From assembly GCF_033958435.1 (NCBI RefSeq), contig NC_134138.1, forward strand, positions 182,770,798 to 182,834,797: a DNA stretch of 64,000 nucleotides, written 5' to 3'. Of the stretch, positions 1 to 11,173 are shown one piece after another. Made by a program: the position numbers and the translations under genes. Position 1 is the first letter of the stretch, and each line of letters opens with the position of its first letter. This DNA is from Carettochelys insculpta (taxonomy: Eukaryota; Chordata; Testudines; Carettochelyidae). Below the pieces are notes generated by a model. It was not told where the DNA came from, did no database searches, and saw only the letters and a list, made by a program, of their open reading frames with translations.

Positions 1-3000
1 AATATTAATCCAACCACGGTTTGGAAGTTTCCATGTGATGGAAGTATTTTTATGATGCCATATTTCATCTGGGCACCGGCAATCTGTTATGACTAGCAAT
101 TCGAATCCAAGCAAAAGAGTAATATTTAAAAAAAAACAATTAAATCAAAACAAATAATCACGTGAATTGTATTGTTTTTCAAAATACGTGGTCCTTGGTA
201 ATTTGTGCTTTTCAGTCCCCGGTGCTAGAATTATGTGGTGACTTTAAAACTTTCAGGCTTAGGCTGTCTTATGAAGAAACTGACACTGATCACAGTGCAT
301 TACACTGATAATGAGAAATGAAATATTAATTTCTGCGGACACTTATGCTTGAAGTTTAAGCCTCAGATGCAACAGTTTGTAGCCTACAATTTAAATTCTT
401 GTCCTAACATACCCACTAGCTTGCACATTATTCAAAACACAAATTAATTTTCCCCTCTTTCTATAGCTGATATAGAAATGACATTCCGTCACCATCTCCT
501 CTAAAAACATTACATGATACTTACAACATTTATTTATTTTTGCCACAAGCTGGAAAAAATTCCCTTTTCAAATGTATGCCACCCTGCGAACTGGACTATG
601 TTGTAATCATTCTTAATCGACTTCAGGTCTATTTGCCTTCTGGGGTGAAATGATGTTTTGGAAGGGTATATATAGCAGAGAGGGAAGGGGACCACCAGGA
701 GATTATGATATAGTACTTTTCTTTTATAATTTTACAGTCACAGGGAAAAGAACATGTAAACAGAGCTGGCTTTGTACATCTGCACAACACAGTCACTCTA
801 GTTGCCTTGTGTCATGATGTAATTGTATAGAATATGGTGAAATGATCAGTCACACAAGGAAAAACAGCAGAAACATGAACCCTATCCAGGACAATTAAAA
901 CTTGATTGACAGAAAGGGAACAGTTAGTAACCAGAAAGGCTGAGACTGGGCTATGGGCAGCACTGAGCCTCATTACGCTTGATGTTTTTTATTTATTAAT
1001 GAGCTACTGTAACAGCCACCCTTGTGGGCCATACTATAACTGAAGGGTTTGGAAAACATGCAGGACACCAGTGCAACCAGGAGAGATTAGAACCGATGGA
1101 CAAAATGGGCCGAAGTGCAGTTTAAGCTTTCCCAATGCACTGCAAACTTCAGAAGCAGGACTCTGGTGGTTAAATCTCCCAACTTTCTACCCTTCTTGCC
1201 TCTGGCTTCAACAACCACTGCACTTTTAGCACTCTGCCTCTTCCACAAAGTCAATTAAAAATTCCCATTGATTTCCATGGGCTTCAGACTAACTATTGTA
1301 CAGGCCCACTAAATGGCCCGATTTCCTGAAGTTCCTACATAAGATACAGAAGCCATTTCCAATTGTGCTGGCAAAAAGCCGCTGTGGTAAGGGAATTACT
1401 TCACTGGCTTCTAACATTTGTACCAGTAAAGCAATATTATTCAAATATTCACTCCCCTTGCCTGCGTTAGTCACAATTATGCATGACATTTCCACAGGTG
1501 GAAGGTGAAGGAGGCATGGAAAGAAACTCTTCATCTTCCTTGTGTGGCCCATGATAGCGTCTGTCGCAACCAAAGGGAACGGCTTCCTCAGGAAATGTCT
1601 TCAGGAGTGCACATTCCTGTAAGGATGCTTCAACTCTTTTGCATCCTGAACACTTGTCTGTTCCCCTCCTGCATGATACACTACAATGCTTAGGGGACAA
1701 TTATGCTTCAAACATACAAATCCCACCTTGAGCTGTTTTGAGAGGTGAGGGTCAGTGCAAATCCCAGTGTACATATATACCTAAATGGTCCTTTGAGCAG
1801 GCTTTTCTCTTTCTAGCTCAGCCTTTCCCTACTGCCTATGGTGTTTTTTTTCCTCCTTATTGTTTCTAACATTGGATATTATCCTTCCCTTCTCCAACTC
1901 AGGTAAACAATTTCCCTTTCTGCTTTCCTCTTCATCCTAAGGGAACTCTATGGCAATTCCCCTCCATTTGGGTCTGTGGCAGGCTGTGAATAGATAGCAT
2001 TCTCAAATCCTGGTTGCCGACACTCTCACTAGAATGCCTTATGACTCAACTCAAATTGAGGGCAACGTGATGACACATTGGATGGACTTCAGAGGAAAAA
2101 AGGAGTGATTAAAGGACTGGGGATGTGGAATGAGGAAAATGAATGGAATGGAATATGTATAGAGTGGTTAAAAGATGACTAAGAGGGATATGATAATTTC
2201 CCACAAGTACTAGAAGGATATAAACACCAAGGAGTCAAATGAATTGCTAGGAAATGATGAGGAAGTACAAGTAACAGTAATGAGATGAAAATGAGAAAAA
2301 GGCTTTTAGAAAATATATGGTAATAGGAAGGTCCATTGTATTGTATTGTAGGTTTTCAAAGAAAGTGGTGGCAGTCCCATTAGTTGAATTTTTCAGAGCA
2401 GACTGGACAAAACATCCAAGAAAACACTGTAGGGAACAATGCTACCCTGACAAGAGGATGGAAAAGATGATGTAACAGCAGTAACTCATTCCATCTTTAC
2501 ATGATGACACTATTCTAAAGTTTACTGAGCTGCCAGCCACTCATTAATAAAATAAATCTCCAGCTAGACCATCTCTATCCTTAAGGTACAACATGCAACC
2601 TCAACCTGGCACAGTGAAGTAAACCATTCTGATATTTTGGCACACACTCTGAATTTCTTGATTTGGGAGTGGTTGAATGAGGCAGTCAATGCTTTCTGGA
2701 GATAACTTATTTTCCTAGTTTGTTCAGATCCCAATACTACACCAATTACGAAAAGAACAAAATATAGCCTATAAATAGAAAAAACCTATAAAAATCATAA
2801 TCGACCTTATTTAATGAAAAGACATCACTTAAGTCTTGCTAAAAATAAATATCATTTGATTAACAGGGAATGCAGTTACAGAAATATTTATCTATGAATA
2901 ACTACATTCCAAATGCTATATAATTACGACTAGAACTGGATGACTAGGATTGATTTTGAAGTTTGCTGGCCGTTCCAAAAATTTTCAGGTCAAACCAATA

Positions 3001-3100
3001 AAGTTGTGAATGTTTTCAGTAAACTGAAAAAAAAATCTCTTTTGAGATGAACAAAACATATTTGGCTCAAGTGGAAACAAATTCTTCCAGATATCAGTGG
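1..3100. other. Unique-looking AT-rich DNA, no gene seen
   Basis: No recognisable exon, RNA gene or mobile element was found here. Open frames are short, overlap on both strands and have no family resemblance that I recognise. A short TATTG microsatellite-like run lies near 2336-2350. Confidence 0.5.
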
Positions 3101-3124
3101 CAGAGGCCTCCCTTTTAACTTTCA

Positions 3125-3425
3125 TGCCAGTGGTTACAACACTTACCTGTGATGTGGGAGACCCCCATTTAACGTTCCCCCATCTGCCAGAGAGAAGGAA
3201 GGGATTTAAATTTGGGTCTCCCACAGTGCAGGAATGGGTTTTAGCTGGAGAATGTTGAGGGATGGGTCTCTCTCAATAGTGCCAGTTGAAGCTGTCCCAC
3301 TTTGTATGGGTAGTTAAAGCAGGACTTGAGCAGAAACTTGAACTTGGGTCTTCAGTGTCCTAGGGGAGATCCCCACACATGCCAGGCTGAAGAGTGGAGT
3401 CACTTAGTCTCTTTGCCTGGCCCAA
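3125..3425. repeat. Ancient interspersed repeat with inverted tRNA-like halves
   Basis: A GTGGGAGACC-containing segment near 3150-3180 is mirrored by GGGTCTCCCAC near 3211-3222. The first half reads like a tRNA-derived head (AGTGGTTACAACACTTACCTG). A tail with GTCTCTCTCAATAGTGCCAG and TTGAAGCTGTCCCAC follows. I recognise this arrangement as a widespread archosaur/turtle repeat but cannot name the family. The copy is old and diverged. Confidence 0.45.
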
Positions 3426-4217
3426 TGAGTATTTGCTATCTTGATGAATGACTAAGATTTTGGAGGGAGGGCAAGTCAAAGTCCCAGAGACATCCCTAGG
3501 CACACACAGAGTATGTAGCTGTGTAGGGCACTACTAAATTTGGGGCACCACTTTCCCGCCTGTGCTGCACCTGTGTATGCCTAGCACTGCCAAAGGCCAT
3601 TGCTTCCTCAAGGAACCACAATCCCCTCGCCTCTGCTCCACCTCCTGGATGTGGCCACCCAATCCCACAGGCCCTGGACCTCTGTTTCATCTCCTAGCTC
3701 CATGATCCAGTCCTCTGGCCACTCAGACTCCACACTCAGCCTCCTGGCCCTATGGCCCTCTCCCCAGCCCCTCAGTCCCCCACTTTGCCTCCTGGCCCCA
3801 GAAGCTGAATCCCTCAGTCCCCTCTGCAGAGCTTCCAGCTCCAGAGGTCCCAATCCCCTGGCTCCCTGCTCCACTTACTGGCTACGTCTACACGTGCACA
3901 CTACATCAAAATAGCCTATTTCGATGAATAACATCTACACGTCCTCCAGGGCTGGCAACGTAGACGTTCAACGTCGACGTTGGGCAGCACCACATCGAAA
4001 TAGGCGCTGTGAGGGAACGTCTACACGCCAAAGTAGCACACATCGAAATAAGGGTGCCAGGAACAGCTGCAGACAGGGTCACAGGGCGGACTAGTGCTTC
4101 CGGGGCAACAGATAGCCACTCCATTAAAGGGCCCCTCCCAGACACACACAGCCTGCACAGCACGTGGTTTGCAGAGCCACAGGCACGCACACCTCGAGTG
4201 ACGCAGGCATGGACCCC

Positions 4218-4218
<1 letters not shown>

Positions 4219-4257
<39 letters not shown>
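4219..4257 (+). repeat. (CAG)13 tract in transposase 5' end
   Basis: Thirteen uninterrupted CAG triplets encode poly-Gln in the transposase frame. In the short F1 copies the same place holds only about four or five CAG/CTG triplets, so the tract expanded in this copy or its source. Confidence 0.95.
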
Positions 4258-4259
<2 letters not shown>

Positions 4260-4717
4260 AGAGGTCCACCCAGCCACCCCTGTAGGAGCAGTGCTCGACC
4301 TGCTCGATGCCATGCAGGAGGCACCTGAGCACATCCTTGCCACAGAGGAGGAGCTGCCCGCAGGGGAGGAGGACGCAACCCCCAACCCTGCAGCACCCCG
4401 CCCCCCACCCCCGCCTCATATGCCACCGGCTGTGGAGCTACCCCACTGGCACCGACTGGTGGGAGCGGCTGGTGCTTGGAGAGTGGGACGACGACCGCTG
4501 GCTCCAGAACTTTCGCATGAGCTGGCAGACATTTCTGGAGCTATGCCAGTGGCTCACCCCTGCACTGAGGCACCAAGACACTGCCATGCGGCACGCCCTC
4601 AGCGTCGAGAAGTGGGTTGGCATCGCTGTCTGGAAGCTGGCCACTCCAGACAGCTACCGATCCATAGGCCAGCAGTTTGGCGTCGGCAAGGCCACCGCCG
4701 GGGCTGTCCTCATGGAG

Positions 4718-4849
4718 GTGAGTACCCACGGGGGGGAGGGGGAGGCAGCCCTGGCAGGGGAGGTGAGGAGAGGGGGGGCCCTGGCAGGGGAGGGCCACAC
4801 ACACCCTGCACACCCCTCATTGGTGCTCTCCCATGTGCTTCCCCTGCAG
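4718..4849 (+). other. Intron of the transposase gene (132 nt)
   Basis: The donor is GAG|GTGAGTACC at 4718 and the acceptor is a pyrimidine-rich run ending CTGCAG at 4849. Removing it joins VLME to VVRAINALL, which matches the colinear reading of the related copy at 28 kb. The length is a multiple of three and contains no in-frame stop, so the frame stays open if it is retained. The retained segment is Gly/Ala-rich and low in complexity, which supports its being an intron. Confidence 0.7.
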
Positions 4850-5701
4850 GTCGTCCGCGCCATCAACGCCCTGCTCCTCCACAGGCTCATGAGGCTTGGG
4901 GACCCAGATGCCGCCATCGTGGGCTTTGCCACCCTGGGCTTCCCCAGTTGCTTCGGGGCTCTGGATGGGACCCACATCCCCATCCGCGCCCCGGAGCACA
5001 GTGGAGGACGCTACTTACACAGGAAGGGCTACCATTCTGTGGTCCTCTAGGCCTTGGTGGACAGCCAGGGCCGTTTCTTGGACATTTATGTGGGCTGGCC
5101 TGGCAGCACCCACGATGCCCGGGTATTCTGGAACTCGGGCCTGTGCCACCGGCTGGAGGCGGGGACCTACATCCCCCAGCGGGAGATCCCTCTGGGGGAC
5201 ACCACCATGCCCCTCTGCATCATCGCAGATGCGGCATACCCCCTCCGGCCCTGGCTCATGTACCCTTACATGGGCCATCTGTCAGCTAGCCAGGAGCGCT
5301 TCAACCTGCGCCTGAACCACATGCGCCAGGTGGTAAAGTGCACATTTGGGTGCCTCAAAGGGCGCTGGAGATGTCTCCTCACCCGCCTAGATGAGGGCCC
5401 CACCAACATCCCTCAGATTCTGGGCACGTGCAGTGCCCTCCACAACCTGGTGGAGAGCAAGGGGGAGGCCTTCTTTCAGGGCTGGGCTGTGGAGGCCAGC
5501 AGGGCCGATGTGCAGCCACCCGCTGCCCCCAGTCGCCAGGTGGACCCCGAAGGGACCCGGGTCCAGGAGGCCCTGCGGGCCCAGTTCGACGCTGGCAGGT
5601 GCCCCCCACTGCACCCCCCCGCATCCTCCACAACACTCCCTGCCACTACGCCCACACCACAGAGCACCCAAGAGCACACCCCCCCCACCACTTTTCTTGT
5701 A

Positions 5702-5707
5702 AATAAA
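5702..5707 (+). other. Polyadenylation signal for the transposase
   Basis: AATAAA follows the end of the conserved transposase region and lies between the two convergent genes, where the plus-strand transcript should end. Confidence 0.5.
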
Positions 5708-6024
5708 AGCAGACATTTGTTTGTCAAATCAAATATCTGTAGAACTCTTATTATTATTATCAAGACTAACTATTTACAGGCAAAATCAAAGTTATATATA
5801 TGTATTATAAATAAGATAAGATGAAAGGGGAAGACAAGGAAGGGGAGAACTATATACATGGGGGGGCAAGGGTCAGCATAACAACAGGGCTCTAATATAA
5901 AAACTATTTACAAAAGAACATTAAACTGGGGGGGGAATATATACAAAGGGGGGGGGCACGTCCTGGGCCCCACCCCCCTAATGTCTAGCGCTGGGGGTGG
6001 GCGGCCGTGACCCACGCCTCGGCC

Positions 6025-7488
6025 TCAGCCCTGGCTGGGGCTGGCTGGGGGCCAGGCGGACTGGTAGATATGGCTGGCGGGTGTCAGCTGGCCCCAGATC
6101 CCCCTCAGCAGAAGGGCCCTCGGTGGCGGGTGGTGGTGCGACGGTGGATGGCGCAGCGGGTGGCGCAGCGGGTGAGCAGACAGGGCGGGCGCAGCGGCGG
6201 CCGGCGCAGCATGGGGGGACAGGTAGTCGGCGATACGGTCGAATGTCCGTATGAAGGCCCCCCATGCCTTCTGGCGCCAGGCCAGCGCCCGCTCCTGCAG
6301 CTGGAGGTGGCGTTCCTCCACCCGCAGCCGCTGCTCGGTGACCTCCAGATGCCTACAATGGATGGCCAACAGCTGGGGGTCCGTCGCCGTTGGGTGGTGG
6401 TGCTGGGTCCACCGTCGTCCCCGCCGTGGGGCTGGTCGGTCCTCCGCTGAGGGGCTGGACTGGAGTGATGGCCCTGGTGGGCTGTCCGGGACCACTGACA
6501 CCTCACTGGCGCTCTCCAGTCCTTCCGATGGTGCAGCTGCGGAACACAAGAGGCGGGAAGAAGAGTGGAGACAGCCATTAGTGTGGGCCCTGAGCCGTGG
6601 CCCTTGTCCCTCCACCCCTCTGCTGCTGGTTCCCCATCCCCGTCCCCAGGAGATGCTGCTGCTGATGATGATGAGTGTCCCACCCCCTCCCCCCAGGGGA
6701 CCCTAGAGGTTCCGCTCCCCCCAGCCCCGGCGATGCGGCATGGCACTGTTGTGCTGGGGGCAGGGGCTGATGCACTCTTCTGAGGGACATGCCACTGCTG
6801 TCCTTGGGGCCATGGTCATCTGGGCATGTGGAGGGCCCTGGTCATATATACTACCCCTGTCCCTCAACCCCGGGGGTGTGCACCGGGAGGGTAATTACCT
6901 GATGGTCCACTCCCACGGTCGGGGGACACCCGGTGGGCGGACACCCTATTGGAGCTCCAGGAGGGGATGGCGATCCGCAGGCCGGTGTCGCTGGAGGAGG
7001 ACTCCCCCTCCTTCTCCTTCTCCTCCGGTGCCCCGGGGGTGGGCTCCTGGGGGGGCCCCTGGGGTGTGGGGCTTGCCTCTGGGGCGGACTCCACCTCCGG
7101 GGCCTGCTGGGGCTCGTCGGCTGAGGTATCAAGCGTGGCCAGAGGGGAGGAGGGCTGTGTCTACACGTGCCCCAAACTTCGAAATGGCCATGCAAATGGC
7201 CATTTCGAAGTTTACTAATGAAGCATATTCAGCATATTCAGCGCTTCATTAGCATGCGGGCGGCAGCCGCGCTTCGAAATTGATGCTCCTTGCCGCCGCA
7301 CGGCGCGTCCAGACGGGACTCCTTTTCGAAAGGATGCTGCCTACTTCGAAGTCCCCTTATTCCCGAAGCTCAGCCTCCGTCCAGGAGGGGCCCTGCTGCC
7401 GCTTCCCCGCCTGGCTGCTGGGCTGGGAGCCCTGGCTCCCCTTGGGGGGGGTCCCCTGGGGGCGCTTGGGGGGCTGGGGGGCGGCCAT
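6025..7488 (-). pseudogene. Harbinger Myb/SANT-like gene, DNA-binding domain lost
   Basis: In Harbinger elements this second protein carries a trihelix/SANT DNA-binding domain and helps bring the transposase to the nucleus and to the ends. Here the start ATG (7488-7486) gives MAAPQPPKRPQGTPPKG, followed by a basic stretch and WTEAELR, the first turn of the SANT domain. At about 7362 the sequence runs straight into half of a palindromic MITE. Coding resumes after 7153 with the acidic linker (PLATLDTSADEPQQAPE). A 362-nt intron follows, with donor AG|GTAATT at 6898 and acceptor CGCAG at 6537. The last exon has a Leu/Glu/Arg-rich helix (RLRVEERHLQLQERALAWRQ) typical of the C-terminus. Roughly 85 codons, essentially the whole DNA-binding domain, are missing compared with the 48-kb copy. 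Confidence 0.8.
7153..7362 (+). mobile_element. Half of an F2 palindromic MITE inside the Myb gene
   Basis: The sequence starts GGCTGTGTCTACACGTGCC and runs with high similarity along the left arm of the 55.5-kb palindrome (CCCAAACTTCGAAATGG, CGCTTCATTAGCATGCG, CCTACTTCGAAGTCCCC). It stops at the centre of that palindrome. The right arm and the adjoining Myb exon sequence are absent. No TSD remains, as expected if a later deletion removed one side. Confidence 0.8.
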
Positions 7489-8058
7489 CGCGGCAGGTGG
7501 GGGTGTGTGGGCGTGGAGGAGCATGCAGACTGGCCACGTGACTGTGCTGCTGCCTGCACGCTCTCTCAGCTTCCTGCACAGGAAGGCAGGGGGCAGGGAC
7601 CTTTAAGGGGACGTTGCACGCAGCGACCATCGAGCTCAGGGGCTGGGCAGAGCGTCTCTCAACCCCTCAGCTGATGGCCGCCATGGAGGACCCCACTATT
7701 TCAACGTTGCGGGACGTGCAACGACTACACATTCCCATGTTGAACGTCGAAGTAGGGCGCTATTCCCATCCCCTCATGGGGTTAGCGACTTCAACGTCTC
7801 GCCGCCTAACGTCGATGTCAACTTCGAAATAGCGCCCAACATGTGTAGCCGTGACGGGCGCTATTTCGAAGTTGGCGCCGCTACTTCGAAGTAGCCGGCA
7901 CGTGTAGATGCAGCCACTGACTCACAATGCTGATGGGCTGCACGGTTCTCCCTTCTACCTGTTCCCACACCTGCCTCTCTGTCCTGCTCCACAGCCCTGA
8001 TCATAGCCCCCCACCCGGCATAGCTGCCATTTAGCTCTCTAGTGGGGAGGGTGCAGGT

Positions 8059-8814
8059 TAGGGTGACTCCATTGCCCTATGGCAAATAAGGGACACCAGC
8101 CTCTGGGGAAGGGGCGCTGTGTCCCATGTCAGTGCTCCTTGGTAATGGGGGCTGCTGTCGAATAGTGAGGCACTGTGGATGGGGCCTCTGCAGCTGCTGA
8201 TGAGGGGGAGTGGTGGGTGGGGTCCCACCACCTCCTGGCAGGGTGTGCCAAGAACAGGGACTCTGAAGCTTCCTGGAAAGAGGGCCTGGGGAACTGAGCA
8301 GCTGTCCGACAGAGGTGCTCCTCCACAGCAAAAGCTGCCTCCCCAAGGCGTGGGATGCTGGGGAACAGGGCAACTGCCCCATGGAGGGTCTCTCTGGCAT
8401 TGGGGCCCACCTCCCCAAGGCATGGGGGTAGCAGGAAATGAGGCTCTGGATCTCACTGGCAGCAGGGGCTCTTGCCGTGGAGAGCTGCAGAGTGGGGCAG
8501 CTGCCCCACAGTGAAGCTCCCCTGCAGCAGTGGCTGCTTCCTCAAAGTGCAGGGTACTGGGGAATAGGGCAGCTGCCCCATGGAGGAGCTCCCTGGCAGT
8601 GGGGGCTGCTGCCCTGAGGTACGAGTTGCTGTGAACCTGGGCGGCTGCCTTTCAGGGGGGATGCCTGGCAGTGGACACTGCTGCCCCAAGACTCCAGGTG
8701 CCAGGGTACAGGATACTGGATAATTTACCAATTTTCTTAAAAAAAGTCGGGACACCTGTGAGATAGCTTAGATAAGGGACTGCCCCAGTAAAAATGGGAT
8801 GAATGGTCACCCTA
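8059..8814 (+). mobile_element. hAT-type MITE with internal minisatellite
   Basis: The ends are TAGGGTGAC and GTCACCCTA. The flanking 8-mers gtgcaggt (8051-8058) and ctgcaggt (8815-8822) match at 7 of 8 positions, the TSD length of the hAT superfamily. The interior is a degenerate array rich in CAGCTGCCCC, GCTGCCTCC and TGGGGAACAGGG, with units of roughly 80-100 bp. The 3' part (CCAATTTTCTTAAAAAAAG, AAGGGACTG) is shared with the inverted copy at 35.2-35.8 kb. No transposase is present, so it is non-autonomous. Confidence 0.7.
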
Positions 8815-8949
8815 CTGCAGGTGCTTGGGCTGCATAGGGCACCTAAAGTCATAAGGATGGCCCGAAACAATACCCCAATATTATTTTTACCAAAGGTACT
8901 TGGTGGACTCATGTCTACTTCAGAAATAGTGCATGGAGATACGCCTATC

Positions 8950-9140
8950 TCATAGACCTGGAAAGGGACCTTCAAAGGTCATCAAGTCCAGTCCCCTAAC
9001 AGGACCTATTAACATCGTGGACAATTTTTTTTTAGAATCTATTTGCCCTAGATCCTTAAAAGGCTCGCTCAAGGACTGAGCTTTCAACACTGGGTTTAGC
9101 AAGCCCATGGTCAAAACACTGAGCTATCCCTCCCACCCCA
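8950..9140 (-). mobile_element. Cry-type (turtle) tRNA-derived SINE
   Basis: Read on the minus strand, it starts with GGAGGGATAGCTCAGTG (pol III A-box region) near 9130. It then has a decayed B-box region near 9080-9095 and ends with a CR1-like tail matching AGGTCCCTTTCCAGGTC near 8955-8975. This head-plus-CR1-tail arrangement is that of cryptodiran turtle Cry SINEs. It is diverged and not a tRNA gene. Confidence 0.75.
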
Positions 9141-9891
9141 ATAGTTTCGAACTAACTGAAATTGCAGGTTCAATGAATAAACTGTTTATCCATAAATTTC
9201 CACCCAGTTCTGATTCAGACGTTGTATACCAAGCTAAATATAAAATTGAATGGCCACTTTTTCAGCTGGTCTCCATTAACACACCAGCAATTTCTTCAAT
9301 CATATATATTTGCATATGCCAAATCCTATTGTTATCAGAAGACTTAAAGAAAGGAGGTACTCAAAGTCCCCCTGGACCTATTGTGGTCCCAGGTTGAAAG
9401 CATATAATTTAGTCTGACCTGCATAACACAGGTCTTAGAATTTCATTCAACAATTCCTAGGATAGAGTTGGAGCACAGCTACCAGATTTGTTCCTGCAAC
9501 TGTCACTTTGCACACACAGATAGGAATTTGTGCATACAACTAGAGACATTTGATACCTGCTGAATATCAGGGACCAGACTCACTCAGCAGACTTCTGCTG
9601 TGTCTGGAAAGTTAATAACAACCTGTTGGTGGTATTGCTGATTTCATCAAAGTCTTCTGGTCAATGAACCAATTACGTGTTGTCTAGTGGTTAAAATGGA
9701 AGACAAGAAAGTAGTTGATTCAATATTAGTTGAGCCACTGATTCATGGTGTTACCCACCAAATAAGTCATTTGACCATTTTAGTGGTTCAAGTTAATCCA
9801 GCTGGAAAATTGCACAGGAAGAGAGGAAAAGCAGGATTCTCACTGAAAACCACAGACTAAATCTGAGCTGAGTTTTCCTAGGTTAAAATAC

Positions 9892-10018
9892 AAAAGGCAA
9901 TATCAGAATGTGAGTCATAATCAGAACCTCCCTGGCCTTTTCCATCCAGACATCTGGTAGTATCATCATTATCATAACAACAAACCATTTACTTTAAGTC
10001 TCATTTCAGGCTCTTGAC
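9892..10018 (+). repeat. Dispersed repeat copy A (pair with 11174-11299)
   Basis: It shares AAGGCAATA, ATGTGAGTCATAA, CTGGCCTTTTC, TGGTAGTATCATC and TTAAGTCTCA in order with the copy at 11174-11299, at roughly 80% identity by eye and in the same orientation. I do not recognise the family. Confidence 0.65.
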
Positions 10019-11173
10019 CAAAAAGGAAATACTGAACACTTGTGCCAGGCACACTCAGCTCCTGAATAGACTGAAGGACTATCTGAATGGATTTAATAAC
10101 TTTGGAGTTCTCTATGCTGCTTGAATTTAAAGTGCATAAATAACCAAAGTGAAAACTGAAACAGAGAAGGATTTGTATTACTTCTCTTTCTTTTTTTTTT
10201 AAATTTCTGATGGGAAAATGGAAAAAAGTAGGAACTTAAAAATACCCTTTTTCCTCGTGTTATGCTTTCTGTCAAATTTTGTACTATAGAGACCTAAAAG
10301 AACATTGTTTGGCAAATCACCAAACTAAACACATCTTGGTGTAAGTTCCTAATAATGGAAATAAAGTTGTGGTGAGAAAGCGTCTTGAGCAGTTTTTGTT
10401 GACAGAAGGTCCCTGAATCAGCTGCAAAAACAATTTCTTTTTCAGAATGTCTTACTTATTCTGAAAATATAAAAAAAACCTAGTTATAGATTCTCTTACT
10501 ATACAGGTAGTAAGGAGAGTTAAAAAGGGTTGGTTTGGACCAGTATTGCCAAAAAATGTTGCAGAACAATATATCTTTGTCTCTATACAGGAGAGAACCT
10601 GAAATTCAAAAGATTTTGGCTTTAAGGTCTTGTATATTTCTAACATACCTATATTTAGGTGTGATATCGATAATACAATCATGAATTACAATCTGTTTAC
10701 ATTTTGGAAGGGTTTGGATTGATGCTGATTTCTAAGGGCCAGATTCAGACACATTTACCCGCACTGAATAGCATTCCAAGAATTGCACCATAGATGTGAA
10801 TGGGATCATAACTGGGCTAAGGTGCTGCTCAGTATAATAACATTTTTATATATCTTTCAGGTTTTGTCATGATCAATACTTCAAAAATTGTGAGGCACTG
10901 AGGTACTATGATGAGAAAAGACAGAGAAATATTTAAAATAGATCGAATCTGAATGAGATTGTTAAAATCTGACTTCATATCATTTAGATTTTGATTTGGA
11001 TCCAAAATTGGAATGGAAGCAGGTTCTGGTCCTACTTTGGATGTAGATGAAATCGTGTACGATGAGTGAGATTTTGCTTCAAAATGGCAAAATTGCTTAA
11101 AAAATAGCTGATGAATGTTGTAACCACTGTAGTGATGCCCTCCCAATAGTTTATTAAGGGGACTCCAAAAAAA

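Larger units (their letters stand above)
4209..5824 (+). pseudogene. Harbinger DDE transposase, broken
   Basis: The enzyme would bind the element ends and catalyse cut-and-paste transposition in the nucleus, working with the Myb-like partner. The start ATG at 4209 corresponds to the MDPQ start seen in the other copies. An extra C in the C-run at 4214-4219 shifts the frame before the poly-Gln tract, and a second shift lies near the C-rich run at 4396-4425. From 4307 the frame is readable: WWERLVLGEWDDDRW, a helix-turn-helix-like region, then the DDE_4-type core. Catalytic D1 is in GALDGTHI (codon 4964-4966) and D2 in GSTHDARVF (5114-5116). The third acidic residue, expected as VVE before FG.LKGRW, is Lys (AAG, 5336-5338). 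A TAG at 5048-5050 interrupts the core and is probably a C-to-T change from CAG. An AATAAA at 5702 lies inside the last open frame, so the true C-terminus is probably upstream of it. Confidence 0.85.
3880..7915 (+). mobile_element. Long Harbinger transposon (two-gene type), dead
   Basis: The element begins GGCTACGTCTACACGTGC and ends with the imperfect inverse GCACGTGTAGATGCAGCC. The 3-bp direct repeat ACT at 3877-3879 and 7916-7918 is the target-site duplication expected of the PIF/Harbinger superfamily. It carries a transposase gene on the plus strand (4209 onward) converging on a Myb/SANT-like gene on the minus strand (start at 7488), which is the standard Harbinger layout. A perfect 14-bp palindrome, CTACTTCGAAGTAG, sits 21 bp inside the 3' end (7881-7894). 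An ATCGAAATAGCC-type palindrome lies inside the 5' end. Both genes are broken, so it cannot be autonomous now. CpG-rich TTCGAA sites are still frequent, which suggests a fairly young copy. Confidence 0.88.

Noticed and set aside
4009..7252. Many long overlapping frames on both strands of the GC-rich Harbinger
   Set aside because: They are shadows of the transposase and Myb genes in GC-rich DNA. Only the frames carrying the DDE core, the SANT start, the linker and the C-terminal helix have family resemblance.
8058..8514. Possible proline/leucine-rich gene in 8.1-8.5 kb
   Set aside because: The frames lie in the degenerate minisatellite of the hAT MITE and exist on both strands.
9070..9140. 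A tRNA gene on the minus strand
   Set aside because: It continues into a CR1-like tail, as Cry SINEs do, and the B box is decayed.
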